Below, one piece after another: positions 1 to 8,031 of a DNA stretch of 22,465 nt. Source of the stretch: a virus. A model generated the notes under the pieces. That model made no database searches. It had not been told where the DNA came from and saw nothing but the letters and a program-made list of their open reading frames with translations. A program made the position numbers and the translations under genes. Positions within the stretch are counted from its first letter, which is position 1, and each line of letters starts with the position of its first letter. The stretch spans positions 1-22,465 of the IMG/VR virus record IMGVR_UViG_3300028548_000932. One strand, written 5' to 3'.

Positions 1-180
1 CTTACGTACAACACCACCACGAGCCATCTCTTGTGCTTTAGCTGAGTATGTAATCATCTCACGTTGTTTCTCAGGGTTCTGCTCTAGGTAGTTGTCAAAC
101 TCTTCCATCCTACCTGCATAGCCCATCTTACTAGCTATCTTCTGTAATCCTTGTGGCTTAAAGCCTTTGAACATTGCCAT
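1..180 (-). CDS. Putative virion protein, N-terminal 60 residues (cut by window edge)
   Basis: The reading frame is open from the ATG at 180 to the window edge, so only the N-terminus is present. It begins MAMFKGFKPQG and contains KIASKMGYAGRMEEF and the near-edge segment MARGGVVRK. A short SD-like AGGA lies upstream, and the start is 9 nt after the stop of the 64-aa gene. The GFKPQG...KMGY opening and the basic, Gly-rich MARGGVV segment resemble N-termini of structural or internal proteins in marine phage contigs, from memory and not tested. The segment also resembles the GGFIGM linkers of the 1150-aa protein in this window. The function is unknown, and nothing can be said about the missing C-terminal part. 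Confidence 0.7.
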   Translation of the reverse strand, partial: MAMFKGFKPQGLQKIASKMGYAGRMEEFDNYLEQNPEKQREMITYSAKAQEMARGGVVRK

Positions 181-189
181 GTATTATTC

Positions 190-384
190 CTACTTCATTA
201 CTATGGATACTACTAAAGCTAATACAGCACACGTACCTGCCATTGACATTGCTTCAATTCTCCACATTCTTTTATCTAATGCTGTTAGTTTATCGTTTAT
301 GTTACCATATCGTTCTTCACATAATTTCTCATGTGCATCTAGTTCTATTTGTACTTTGAGTTCAGGTTGCATTGCCATCTTCAT
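190..384 (-). CDS. Small coiled-coil protein with C-terminal membrane anchor (XhlA-like)
   Basis: This is a 64-residue protein. Residues 8-45 are charged and helical (HEKLCEERYG, then ALDKRMWRIE). Residues 47-63 form one hydrophobic segment (MSMAGTCAVLALVVSIV) ending in a lysine. A soluble N-terminal helix followed by a C-terminal membrane helix is the layout of haemolysin XhlA-type and other small phage accessory proteins near lysis or tail genes; this assignment rests on architecture only. Three ATGs lie close together at 384, 378 and 372. The first overlaps the -10 box of the promoter at 383-411, so transcripts from that promoter could only use the second or third. The product may act at the inner membrane in lysis or DNA entry, but this is inference. 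Confidence 0.6.
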   Translation of the reverse strand: MKMAMQPELKVQIELDAHEKLCEERYGNINDKLTALDKRMWRIEAMSMAGTCAVLALVVSIVMK

Positions 385-411
385 TATATCATAACTCTCT
401 TAATTTGTCAA
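383..411 (-). promoter_or_regulatory. Perfect-consensus sigma70 promoter with extended -10
   Basis: On the minus strand TTGACA (406-411) is followed by exactly 17 nt and then TATAAT (383-388). TG one base upstream of the -10 (390-391) gives an extended -10. All 12 consensus positions match. It sits just after the stop codon of the upstream fibre gene, and the -10 runs into the ATG at 384. It would drive the 64-aa gene and the virion gene that leaves the window. Confidence 0.75.
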
Positions 412-414
412 TCT

Positions 415-1227
415 TTACGCACCATACTTAGGCATAGCTTCATTAGGAAATGTCTGCCCTGCACTTGGCTTACCCCCTGAGGTAAATGTCTGTGCATCAC
501 CATCACTTGATACTCCTGTTAATGATACAACTGCTTCATCACCACAGTTACTATGACTTTCTGATAACTTAAAAGTGTTAGTTGCTGTTGCTATTACAAA
601 GTATGTTGTACCATCTACTAACCCACCAATTACTGCTGCATTTTCATCATCAGAGTTGACACCTACACTATAATAAACTTGCTCATCATTAACAAATCCA
701 TGACCATTACTTGTAATTGTGTTAGCCGATGTGCTTACTATACTAGATGATGTTGCATCTATTTCTTTAGCTGTACTTGATGCACCTGCTACTATTGCAT
801 AACATGCAATTAATCCTGCAATGTCAGAAGCGTTGTTAATAGCTGTCTTTAATGCTGTGTAGTTTGTTCTGATGGCTGTTCTGTATGCAGTTATACCAGA
901 TGGTATTGCTGTGTTTGCTTCTGCTTTACGAGTTACATACCAATCTGTATCTTTTAAATAATTTGCAGACTTTGATTTTGCTTCATTTACTTTTCTTGAT
1001 TTTAAATTAGCAAGAGGTTTTGGTAATAAAGCATCACCATCAGAGTTCCAACCATAATAATAGAATGAATCAAAAGAACCTAGTACAACATCATCTTCCC
1101 ATGACACACCCATAGCTGACTTTCTGTCAGCACTCCACCTTACCCACTGTCTAGGGTGTTGGGTGTTGTCATCATCTTTCCAAGCCTTGTTAACTTTTAA
1201 GACTACGTTACCATATTTCCAAGCCAT
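415..1227 (-). CDS. Tail fibre or tail-associated protein with tail-chaperone-like segment
   Basis: The protein has about 270 residues. Two ATGs are adjacent (1230 and 1227). The second is preferred because AGGAG then sits 6 nt upstream instead of 3. The N-terminus is rich in Trp and Tyr (WKYGNVVLKV, QWVRWSAD). Residues 85-121 contain DTDWYVTRKAE, then IP and YRTAIR, the pattern of phage tail-assembly-chaperone-like (Phage_tail_APC/DUF4376) segments found at fibre ends. Residues 155-260 are Ser/Thr/Asn-rich and look like a beta domain with SNGHGF and VDGTTYFVI motifs, common in phage appendages. It follows the lectin-like fibre by 9 nt and is probably part of the same appendage or a fibre-assembly factor. 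Family-level recognition only. Confidence 0.65.
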   Translation of the reverse strand: MAWKYGNVVLKVNKAWKDDDNTQHPRQWVRWSADRKSAMGVSWEDDVVLGSFDSFYYYGWNSDGDALLPKPLANLKSRKVNEAKSKSANYLKDTDWYVTRKAEANTAIPSGITAYRTAIRTNYTALKTAINNASDIAGLIACYAIVAGASSTAKEIDATSSSIVSTSANTITSNGHGFVNDEQVYYSVGVNSDDENAAVIGGLVDGTTYFVIATATNTFKLSESHSNCGDEAVVSLTGVSSDGDAQTFTSGGKPSAGQTFPNEAMPKYGA

Positions 1228-1236
1228 CATCTTCTC

Positions 1237-3807
1237 CTATTCTGCATTAGCGTACTTAAATGGTGCTTCGGCAAATGCCATATAAACGTAGGTATCTTCC
1301 TGATTTATTTCATTTGCATTATCTCTACACTTAAAACCATTACTTAAAAAATCTATTGCATTTGCATTACCACTTATATCAGTTGTACCATTTCCTCTTT
1401 CACCTTCAGCTGCACTTTTATTGGCATAAAGAGGATTTGAATTAACACCAACATCATCATTGAAAGTTTTTCTTTTATTGTCATACATTGTCCAAGAGGT
1501 AAAATTACCAGCAGAAGATGCACATTTAATCATAATGAAAGCAGGTTTGAAGCCTAAGAAAACAAACACACCATTATCAGCAGCATTTCCAAGATACTTA
1601 CCAAACTTTGAGTAGCCTTCTACTGAGTGAAAAAAATACGCAACTACTCCATGCCCACTATCCATAGATGTACCTGAAAAGTCAAATGTAGCAACAGTTG
1701 ATGTTGGGTTTGTGTTAGCAAAAATACTAGTTGAAGTTTCTGCTAATCCTAATCCTATAGAACCTGCTCCCCACCCTAAAAATTTATTAGCACCCAATAC
1801 TCTATAATATTGATAAAAGGCATTATCTTCTTCTCTATCTTTATATATAGCCAAATCTGGTGCAACACTTAATCCATGAGCTAATGTTTGTGAAGTATTA
1901 CCATTTGAATCAAACGTAGCAATGCTAAAACCTGCTGTTGTGTTTGCTTGAACTACAGTATCTATATCACCACCTGTGAGGGTTGAGGTTGTGCCACCAT
2001 TTGCTTTCCAGTTCCAAGCAACATAACTTGTTCCAGTATCATTAATAACATCACTATTCCCTAAAGTAAATCCAGTTGAAGTAAATGCTTTAAGAGTAGC
2101 TGCATCATCTGCAGCTTGAGCATTAGTATCAGGTTTAAAAAAATTAGTTGCACCTCTGTTTGTATCAAATTGAAAATGAGAATGTATTGAACCACCAGAT
2201 GTAAATCTGCTTTTTAACCATACCCAATCTGGTGCAAAATTCACAGCTACAGTTGTATCATCTGTGCTATTTCCAGTATAAAGTACTGTTTCAAAATAAT
2301 CAGTAGCTTGGCTATCAGAATTAGGACCTATGGTTGTTTCTGGTAGGTTAGCTGTGCATAATGCTAGAAAGCCAGTTGGGGGTGCATGATGAAATGCCCC
2401 TATGCCATTTGCATCTGCATTAGATGTTGCTGTTTCATCGCCACCAAACGTAGAATCCTGCCCAAAGTTAGCAACAAAAACATCGGTGCTTAAACCATTT
2501 CCTACATAGCATTGAAGATTTTGTGCTTCATCTGCTGTAAAAGTAAATGTTTGATTTGCTCCAGTTGAAGGATTGCCATCTGTACCATTATCTGCTGCAT
2601 AATAAGTATTATTAATACCAAGCCAACCTTTATTACTATCTATATCCCAAGCAAGTTGCAATACTGCACCTGCTGCTATTGTTAGATTTATATTAGAACC
2701 TAGCTGTGATGCTTCATCATAAACTTGAATATGTGCTGTAGAATAGGCATGATAATAAGCCCCCCATTTATTTGCTTGTCCAGCATGAGCAGTAGTTCCT
2801 GCATAAGTAGTAGCTTGAAACCAACCCCAATCTAGTTCACCTCTGGCATCTCCTAGAGTTTTTACTCTAAATTCACAGTACCACTTACCACTAACAGGTC
2901 TAAAAGTATTTCCCATATAAGAATTTGTAGGCACAGAAACTTCAAGATTTCCATTTAATAAAGTAGAAGTAGCAGCTATACTAGCAGATTGTTCTCCACC
3001 TCTAAATAAAGCGTTCCAAGTTGAAAAGTTATTCTCTGGACTATCAGGCATATTTGAATCATAAGCATCTAAATTAGTATCTTTATAATGATTACTGTTT
3101 GCAGTATCAGCACCTATTGTGGAACTTGATGCTGTTGAACTTCCATCACCACCTTCTTTAAACTCTAAATGAAAACCTTGTGTTCCATATGTGCCAGTAA
3201 ATTGTTTAGGTATCCATACACCATTTTTAGTTTCTCCAAAATGACTTGCATCATAAGCAGTACCATCTACAAAGTTAACTTCAGCAATATAAAAATCCCC
3301 AAAATTACCACCTGCTTGATTGCTACCAATGTTATGTTTAACACCAGAATTAATTCCATAGTCTGTATTTTGTGCATAAGTAGCTCTGTTATCTGTAGCA
3401 AATGAAGTTACTTCTGAACCATTTAAATATATTTTTAATCTATTTGATGCTGTTCCTTGTGTAGTGTCACTTTTAATAACTACATGATACCAAGCAGATA
3501 AATCCCTTAGTTGTTGAGTTGTCTGTAACAAAACAGCATTTACACCATATATTTGAATTTTATTGGTATCTACTATTTGTATTGCAAATAATTGAGCACC
3601 TGAACCTTCTGCAGTAAATAAATCTTGGTCTCTGCCAATATCATTTCTTTTTATCCAAGCACTCCAAGTCCATGTTTTTCTATTACCTGCTGATGGTGTT
3701 CTTGTCAAAAGAGAACTTGCACTATTATTTAACCTCAATGACTGTGTAGCAACACCATTGTAAAAACTCTTTGCACTTTCTCCTGCACCATTTGCTATAA
3801 GACTCAT
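1237..3807 (-). CDS. Large tail adhesin with LamG-like and SPRY-like domains
   Basis: This is an 856-residue fibre-type protein. Residues 20-215 look like a concanavalin-A/LamG jelly roll (TWSAWIKR, WYHVVIKSD, LKIYLNGSEV, YIAEVNFVDG). Residues about 285-480 look like a second beta-sandwich of SPRY/B30.2 type (KWYCEFRV, then KGWLGINNTYY). The remainder, from VNFAPDWVWLKS, resembles the DUF7483-type domain of phage tail fibres and ends in AFAEAPFKYANAE. Such proteins bind surface glycans. It starts at ATG 3807 behind AGGGA, 9 nt after the preceding fibre gene. It is the likely receptor-binding protein of this phage; domain names come from recognised motifs and not from a search. Confidence 0.75.
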   Translation of the reverse strand: MSLIANGAGESAKSFYNGVATQSLRLNNSASSLLTRTPSAGNRKTWTWSAWIKRNDIGRDQDLFTAEGSGAQLFAIQIVDTNKIQIYGVNAVLLQTTQQLRDLSAWYHVVIKSDTTQGTASNRLKIYLNGSEVTSFATDNRATYAQNTDYGINSGVKHNIGSNQAGGNFGDFYIAEVNFVDGTAYDASHFGETKNGVWIPKQFTGTYGTQGFHLEFKEGGDGSSTASSSTIGADTANSNHYKDTNLDAYDSNMPDSPENNFSTWNALFRGGEQSASIAATSTLLNGNLEVSVPTNSYMGNTFRPVSGKWYCEFRVKTLGDARGELDWGWFQATTYAGTTAHAGQANKWGAYYHAYSTAHIQVYDEASQLGSNINLTIAAGAVLQLAWDIDSNKGWLGINNTYYAADNGTDGNPSTGANQTFTFTADEAQNLQCYVGNGLSTDVFVANFGQDSTFGGDETATSNADANGIGAFHHAPPTGFLALCTANLPETTIGPNSDSQATDYFETVLYTGNSTDDTTVAVNFAPDWVWLKSRFTSGGSIHSHFQFDTNRGATNFFKPDTNAQAADDAATLKAFTSTGFTLGNSDVINDTGTSYVAWNWKANGGTTSTLTGGDIDTVVQANTTAGFSIATFDSNGNTSQTLAHGLSVAPDLAIYKDREEDNAFYQYYRVLGANKFLGWGAGSIGLGLAETSTSIFANTNPTSTVATFDFSGTSMDSGHGVVAYFFHSVEGYSKFGKYLGNAADNGVFVFLGFKPAFIMIKCASSAGNFTSWTMYDNKRKTFNDDVGVNSNPLYANKSAAEGERGNGTTDISGNANAIDFLSNGFKCRDNANEINQEDTYVYMAFAEAPFKYANAE

Positions 3808-3816
3808 ACTAATTCC

Positions 3817-6306
3817 CTATGTTAATATAGCTGAAGCTGACACTAGTATGGTATTGTTACCACTAGTCGCTGTTGCATAGTATGTTAAATGATAACTACC
3901 ACTTGCTGATATAGCTGACAGCACATCTGCATTAATTAGTAAAGATGCGTGTGCTGATATTGTTCGGTCGCTGTCATTGATAAATAAAATATTACCAGAT
4001 TGACCAATAGCAGGATTAGTAAGAGTTAATGTTAAGTCACCTGATGTAGTTACTTTAAAGTTATTACTTACAGCTAAATCAAGGTTGCCATCATTGTCTG
4101 TTGTTATAGTTCCTGTTGCTCTACCAACTACACTTACATCATTGTTAATAGTTAAAGAAATAGCATCCTCAACAGTCATAACTGCTGTACCATCTCTTTG
4201 TTGGAAAATAATATCTTTAGCATCCACAACAGGTTTTATGATTACATCACTTGAGGAGTTAGTAATTCTTAAAATCTCTGTGCCACCAACTCCAAATTTA
4301 AAATCACCACCACCTGCATCTAATATTAAATCACCTGCAACATCAACAGTCATGTCACCAGATGATAAGGCTATAGTTGTTCCATCAATATTAAAGTTAT
4401 CAATGTCAATACCTGCATCTGATGTAATCTTACCTGTGGATACAATAGTACCTGAGTTAGTAAAATTACCAACAACATCAACAGTAGTTGCAGTAAGTTC
4501 AATCTCTGTGTCGGCAGCTAGGTCTAATTGACCATCAGCAGAAGAGTTAATGAACAACGCAGCATCACGAAATACTACTTTTTTATTTGTAGCCATTGTT
4601 ATAGCATCTGCGGCAGCTACAGTTCCACTAATTTCTACATTACCATTAATATCAATCAATGTTGAAGTTAGGTCTATCTCATCATCAGCAGCAATAGATA
4701 AGTCACCATCGGCAGTAGAACTAATATGTATTGCAGCATCACGAAAGATTATCTTTTTATCTGTTCCCATAGTTGAATCATCATTACTAGCAAAACCACC
4801 ATTGAATACTGTTGCAGCAGTTGTAGTAAGTACTCCTGTTACAAGAGCAGTAGATGCCATATTTACAGCACCATCAATATCTACAACATCTAAGTTTGTA
4901 GTACCATCTACATCTATATCACCAGAAATATCAAGACTTGCTACTGTAGCAGTTCCTGTTAATGTTGGTGCAGTAAGTGTTTTGTTTGTTAGTGTATCTG
5001 CTGATACAAGAGATACAAGAGTTGAGTTAGCTCCAGCAGGTAACATAAGAGTATTGGTTACAGATGCTGAGTGAGGTTGCCCAAATACTTTTTGACCATG
5101 TGAGTTTGATTCACAGTTAAATACTATAGCACCTGAATTACTGTTACCTCTTACTACTACTGTACCTGTTCCGTTAGGTGCAAGGTCTAGTGTAGCGTTA
5201 GAAGTTGTTACAATGTCTGCACCATTCATGTCTAGGTTGCCACCTAGCTGTGGAGTACTGTCTTCTGATACGTTGGATATAGCACTGTCAGTAGCAAGAC
5301 CTGCAACAAGAGTACTTCTTTCAATTTTCTTTAGTCCACCACCTGAAGCATCTATAGCTAAAAATATATCACCACTTGCTGCAGTCGCTATCTCGGCTAA
5401 ATCTGTAATTACAGTAGGGTTAAAATTAGTACCATCTGCTATAAGTAAAGCACCTGCTGTGTTAGTACCCATAACTAAGTCATCACCTGATATAGTTAAG
5501 TCACCTGTTACAACAACGTCACCACTAAATGTAGCTTTACCTGCAAGAGCCATATCAATGTCTAATGCTGTAATTGCACTTGCACCATCTGTACCTTTAA
5601 TCTTAAAGTTTTTATCGGCTGTGCTTACAGTTAGTTCAACGTCTGTGGAGTTATTGGCTATATCTAATATAGATGTTCCACCATCTTTAATAATTACGTT
5701 AGCACCATCAGCGTCAAGAATAATATCTCCTGAAGAATCTAAGGTTATATCTGTTCCATCATTTGTAATTGTGTCGAGTGCAATGCTTCCTATATTAGTA
5801 ATGTTTGCATCACTCATGTCAAAAGTACCAGTAACATCTAAGTTACCACCAACACTTAAATTACCAGATACATCTACAGCACCATTTATGTCAATAGTTG
5901 TGGCTGCTATCTGTATCTCTGTGTCGGCTACTAGGTCTAGTTGTCCGTCTGCACTGGAATTGATGTATATTGCTGTGTCTCTAAATTGTAGCTTTTCTGT
6001 AGTAGCAATAAGTATGTCGTCACTAAATTCAAAATAATCCTCGTCTTCCATCCATTTCATTACACCATCGTTGGTTTCGCCATCGTAGGTGATTACTATA
6101 TCTGATCCTGCATTACCATTGCCTAGAGTAATAGCAGTACCTAACAACTTAGTTATAGGGCCACCTTCGTTAGCAGTACCATCGTGTGTATGACCCGAAC
6201 TAGCTTGAAATGACGCTAATAATTGATCAAACTCGTTATTGGTATGTGCGGCAGTAATTGTATCCCCATCTTCATACGTAGACTGCCTTGTATAAGTTGC
6301 TCCCAT
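3817..6306 (-). CDS. Repetitive beta-structured tail fibre / spike protein
   Basis: The protein has 829 residues, is acidic, and is very rich in Thr, Ser, Asn, Asp and Gly with almost no aromatic residues, as expected of a beta-helical or beta-solenoid fibre. The N-terminal 50 residues (TYEDGDTITAAHTNNEF then GHTHDGT) match the attachment region common in marine phage fibres. A block around KVFRDAA.I.SSADG.LDL recurs three times (residues 105-147, 517-561, 575-619). Residues 390-425 carry NCESNSHGQKVFG and LMLPAG, another recurring marine-phage fibre block. ATG follows the nozzle gene stop directly (TAGATG) with AAGG upstream, so the two are probably translationally coupled. I infer it bridges the nozzle and the lectin-like adhesin encoded downstream. 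Confidence 0.8.
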   Translation of the reverse strand: MGATYTRQSTYEDGDTITAAHTNNEFDQLLASFQASSGHTHDGTANEGGPITKLLGTAITLGNGNAGSDIVITYDGETNDGVMKWMEDEDYFEFSDDILIATTEKLQFRDTAIYINSSADGQLDLVADTEIQIAATTIDINGAVDVSGNLSVGGNLDVTGTFDMSDANITNIGSIALDTITNDGTDITLDSSGDIILDADGANVIIKDGGTSILDIANNSTDVELTVSTADKNFKIKGTDGASAITALDIDMALAGKATFSGDVVVTGDLTISGDDLVMGTNTAGALLIADGTNFNPTVITDLAEIATAASGDIFLAIDASGGGLKKIERSTLVAGLATDSAISNVSEDSTPQLGGNLDMNGADIVTTSNATLDLAPNGTGTVVVRGNSNSGAIVFNCESNSHGQKVFGQPHSASVTNTLMLPAGANSTLVSLVSADTLTNKTLTAPTLTGTATVASLDISGDIDVDGTTNLDVVDIDGAVNMASTALVTGVLTTTAATVFNGGFASNDDSTMGTDKKIIFRDAAIHISSTADGDLSIAADDEIDLTSTLIDINGNVEISGTVAAADAITMATNKKVVFRDAALFINSSADGQLDLAADTEIELTATTVDVVGNFTNSGTIVSTGKITSDAGIDIDNFNIDGTTIALSSGDMTVDVAGDLILDAGGGDFKFGVGGTEILRITNSSSDVIIKPVVDAKDIIFQQRDGTAVMTVEDAISLTINNDVSVVGRATGTITTDNDGNLDLAVSNNFKVTTSGDLTLTLTNPAIGQSGNILFINDSDRTISAHASLLINADVLSAISASGSYHLTYYATATSGNNTILVSASAILT
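4450..4758 (-). repeat. Tandem pair of fibre repeats (copies B and C)
   Basis: The segment encodes residues 517-561 and 575-619 of the fibre, starting 58 residues apart. Both share K-[IV]-[IV]-F-R-D-A-A, then S-[ST]-A-D-G-[DQ]-L and a D-x-E-I-[DE]-L stretch. The DNA is also alike (the gcagcatcacgaaa block occurs in both), suggesting intragenic duplication. Confidence 0.7.
5866..5994 (-). repeat. Fibre repeat (copy A)
   Basis: Residues 105-147 of the fibre carry KLQFRDTAIYINSSADGQ followed by DTEIQI and IDINGAVDVSG. It is the more distant, diverged relative of copies B and C, about 410 residues away from them. Confidence 0.65.
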
Positions 6307-8031
6307 CTACCTTCTAGCTCCTAATTGATATTCCATTTGAAATCCTTTTAATGAATAGGGTGCTGTGGCTGTGCCACCATCTTCTATCCTTAAGGCTACA
6401 GCAAACCCTGAACCCTCTACAGCTTTTCTAACGATAGGCTGAGAAGGTCCTCCATAAGAGGACACACCATAGACGACTGACCCGTATATACCTGCAACAT
6501 TCAAACTATCAAGAGGATAGGCTGCAGGTCTTGTTGATTCTTGTGCTTCGTAGTCATACCTAACAAACATGTCTGCATCTAATGTAGATTCAGGAGCGTA
6601 GTTTATGTTGACTCGTTGCATATGTTTTCTTATTCCGGGATCATTCATAGTAAGATCAGGGCTTCTGTACTTGCCCGATATAAGTTGACCGTTAAAAGTA
6701 TCACCTTGATCTTGTCTATATATAAACCCGTCAAACCCACCATGAATAGGTATCACATCTCCATCTTGAATACTGGTATCTGTACAAGAAGGTCTTATTC
6801 CTCGTAGCTTAGAAAACTCAAAAACTTGACCCTTCATAACGCAGATAACACCTATTGTTCCTTTTTCTCCACCGTCTTCTTTTGAAAAGAAAATACGATA
6901 CTGCGTCTTGTCGGGTATAACAAGAGATTCAAATGCTGCTGAGTTAGCTATGTTTTCTCGGAATAAAGATTGCACGTTAGAACTTATAGTTCCCAACTCA
7001 ACGTCACCAATTCTAGCAGTACCAGCAATGGTTCTTAAACCATCAGGACCTAAAAAGATTAAGTCACCTGCAAATTCTTGGATAGTATCACCATTGATAC
7101 ATCCTATTTTTCTTGTAACAGGCACAATAGCAAAATCACTTAGAGAGCTACCACCAAGTTTAAATATTCTGTTTTCACAAAAGATAAATAAACTATCACG
7201 GAAAACTTTAAGTCCTACGATAGTATCATCAACTTTAATACTTCCTGCACCATCCCCAGCGTTAAAACCATCTTCGTCAAAGGGTTCACTAAAGACTACT
7301 TCTTGAGGTGTAGATGACATCCCCGAATAAAACATGTGGTTTTTAAATACTACAACGTGTTTAGCTCCTGCTACAGAACTACTGCTTACATCTGTAGCTC
7401 CTAAAGAAGTGTTAAGCACAGTAGGTGCGTTAGCTTGATCAACTAGTATTAATTTATCGTTGCCATCAAAGTTAAACTTTTCAAAGTTGTACTTCTTAGC
7501 ACTTGTTCTGCCACTATCTATGCTTGTCCATGATTCTGAGACTACCACGTTAGTCTTATGAATTGCAGCAGTTGTACTGCTTGTAGCCCTAGTTACACCT
7601 GTAAAAGTGTTTGTGGATATGCCTGTGTAGGTAAATTGTTCTGCCCCAATTATTAATGTACCACTAGCTGAGAAAGAAGTAGTAGAGCTAACAATTATCA
7701 CGCCTGATCCAGACATAGTTTCGCCAGATGCTATTTTAGTTTTTAGTAAGTTAGAAGCAGAACGGTAGATGCTTGTTCCTCTTGCCCCAAGAACAAAGTT
7801 ATTGAACACAGTAGTCATAAGAACAGCTTCGGTACTGGCTGATGTTTGTGGAACAACAAAACCAACAAAAGGCTCAAAGCCATTTATTCTTCTGTACCCA
7901 CCTTCAATGTCAGGCTCAAAGTTAGTTAACTCTAAGGCTTGTCCCGGTTTCATTATAAACGTAGATTGGTTAAGAACTAACCCACCTTCACAAACAAATG
8001 GAAATGCAGCGGTTTCACTTAAGTCAGCCAA
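6307..8031 (-). CDS. Tail nozzle / tail tubular protein B-like (P22 gp10, T7 gp12 type)
   Basis: This is a 574-residue protein. The N-terminus describes a virion stabiliser (GGLVLNQSTFIMKPGQALEL, GYRRINGFEPF), followed by beta-propeller-like blocks (VVVFKNHMFYSG, LKVFRDSLFIFCENRIF, LIFLGPDGLRTIAG). It ends with a Tyr/Gly-rich beta region and YSLKGFQMEYQLGARR. This is the pattern of short-tail nozzle proteins. Residues 102-165 hold a Ser/Thr-rich insert with IGAEQFTYTGI and FTGVTRATSSTTAA, a widespread small beta module in phage virion proteins. The start is TTG at 8031, directly after the TAA of the adaptor gene, with GAGGG at a good distance, so coupling is likely. It would seat on the adaptor and bind the fibres. 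Confidence 0.8.
   Translation of the reverse strand: MADLSETAAFPFVCEGGLVLNQSTFIMKPGQALELTNFEPDIEGGYRRINGFEPFVGFVVPQTSASTEAVLMTTVFNNFVLGARGTSIYRSASNLLKTKIASGETMSGSGVIIVSSTTSFSASGTLIIGAEQFTYTGISTNTFTGVTRATSSTTAAIHKTNVVVSESWTSIDSGRTSAKKYNFEKFNFDGNDKLILVDQANAPTVLNTSLGATDVSSSSVAGAKHVVVFKNHMFYSGMSSTPQEVVFSEPFDEDGFNAGDGAGSIKVDDTIVGLKVFRDSLFIFCENRIFKLGGSSLSDFAIVPVTRKIGCINGDTIQEFAGDLIFLGPDGLRTIAGTARIGDVELGTISSNVQSLFRENIANSAAFESLVIPDKTQYRIFFSKEDGGEKGTIGVICVMKGQVFEFSKLRGIRPSCTDTSIQDGDVIPIHGGFDGFIYRQDQGDTFNGQLISGKYRSPDLTMNDPGIRKHMQRVNINYAPESTLDADMFVRYDYEAQESTRPAAYPLDSLNVAGIYGSVVYGVSSYGGPSQPIVRKAVEGSGFAVALRIEDGGTATAPYSLKGFQMEYQLGARR

Noticed and set aside
4450-4758. Regular repeats as a CRISPR-like array
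   Set aside because: The repeats are long, diverged and in frame with the fibre gene; they are protein modules, not short identical repeats with spacers.
4085-6037. Long plus-strand frames (148, 174 and 274 codons) opposite the fibre gene
   Set aside because: They mirror the repetitive Thr/Ser/Ala-rich fibre on the other strand, lack SD sequences and give low-complexity Ser/Val/Pro products. The minus-strand frame has recognisable fibre motifs.
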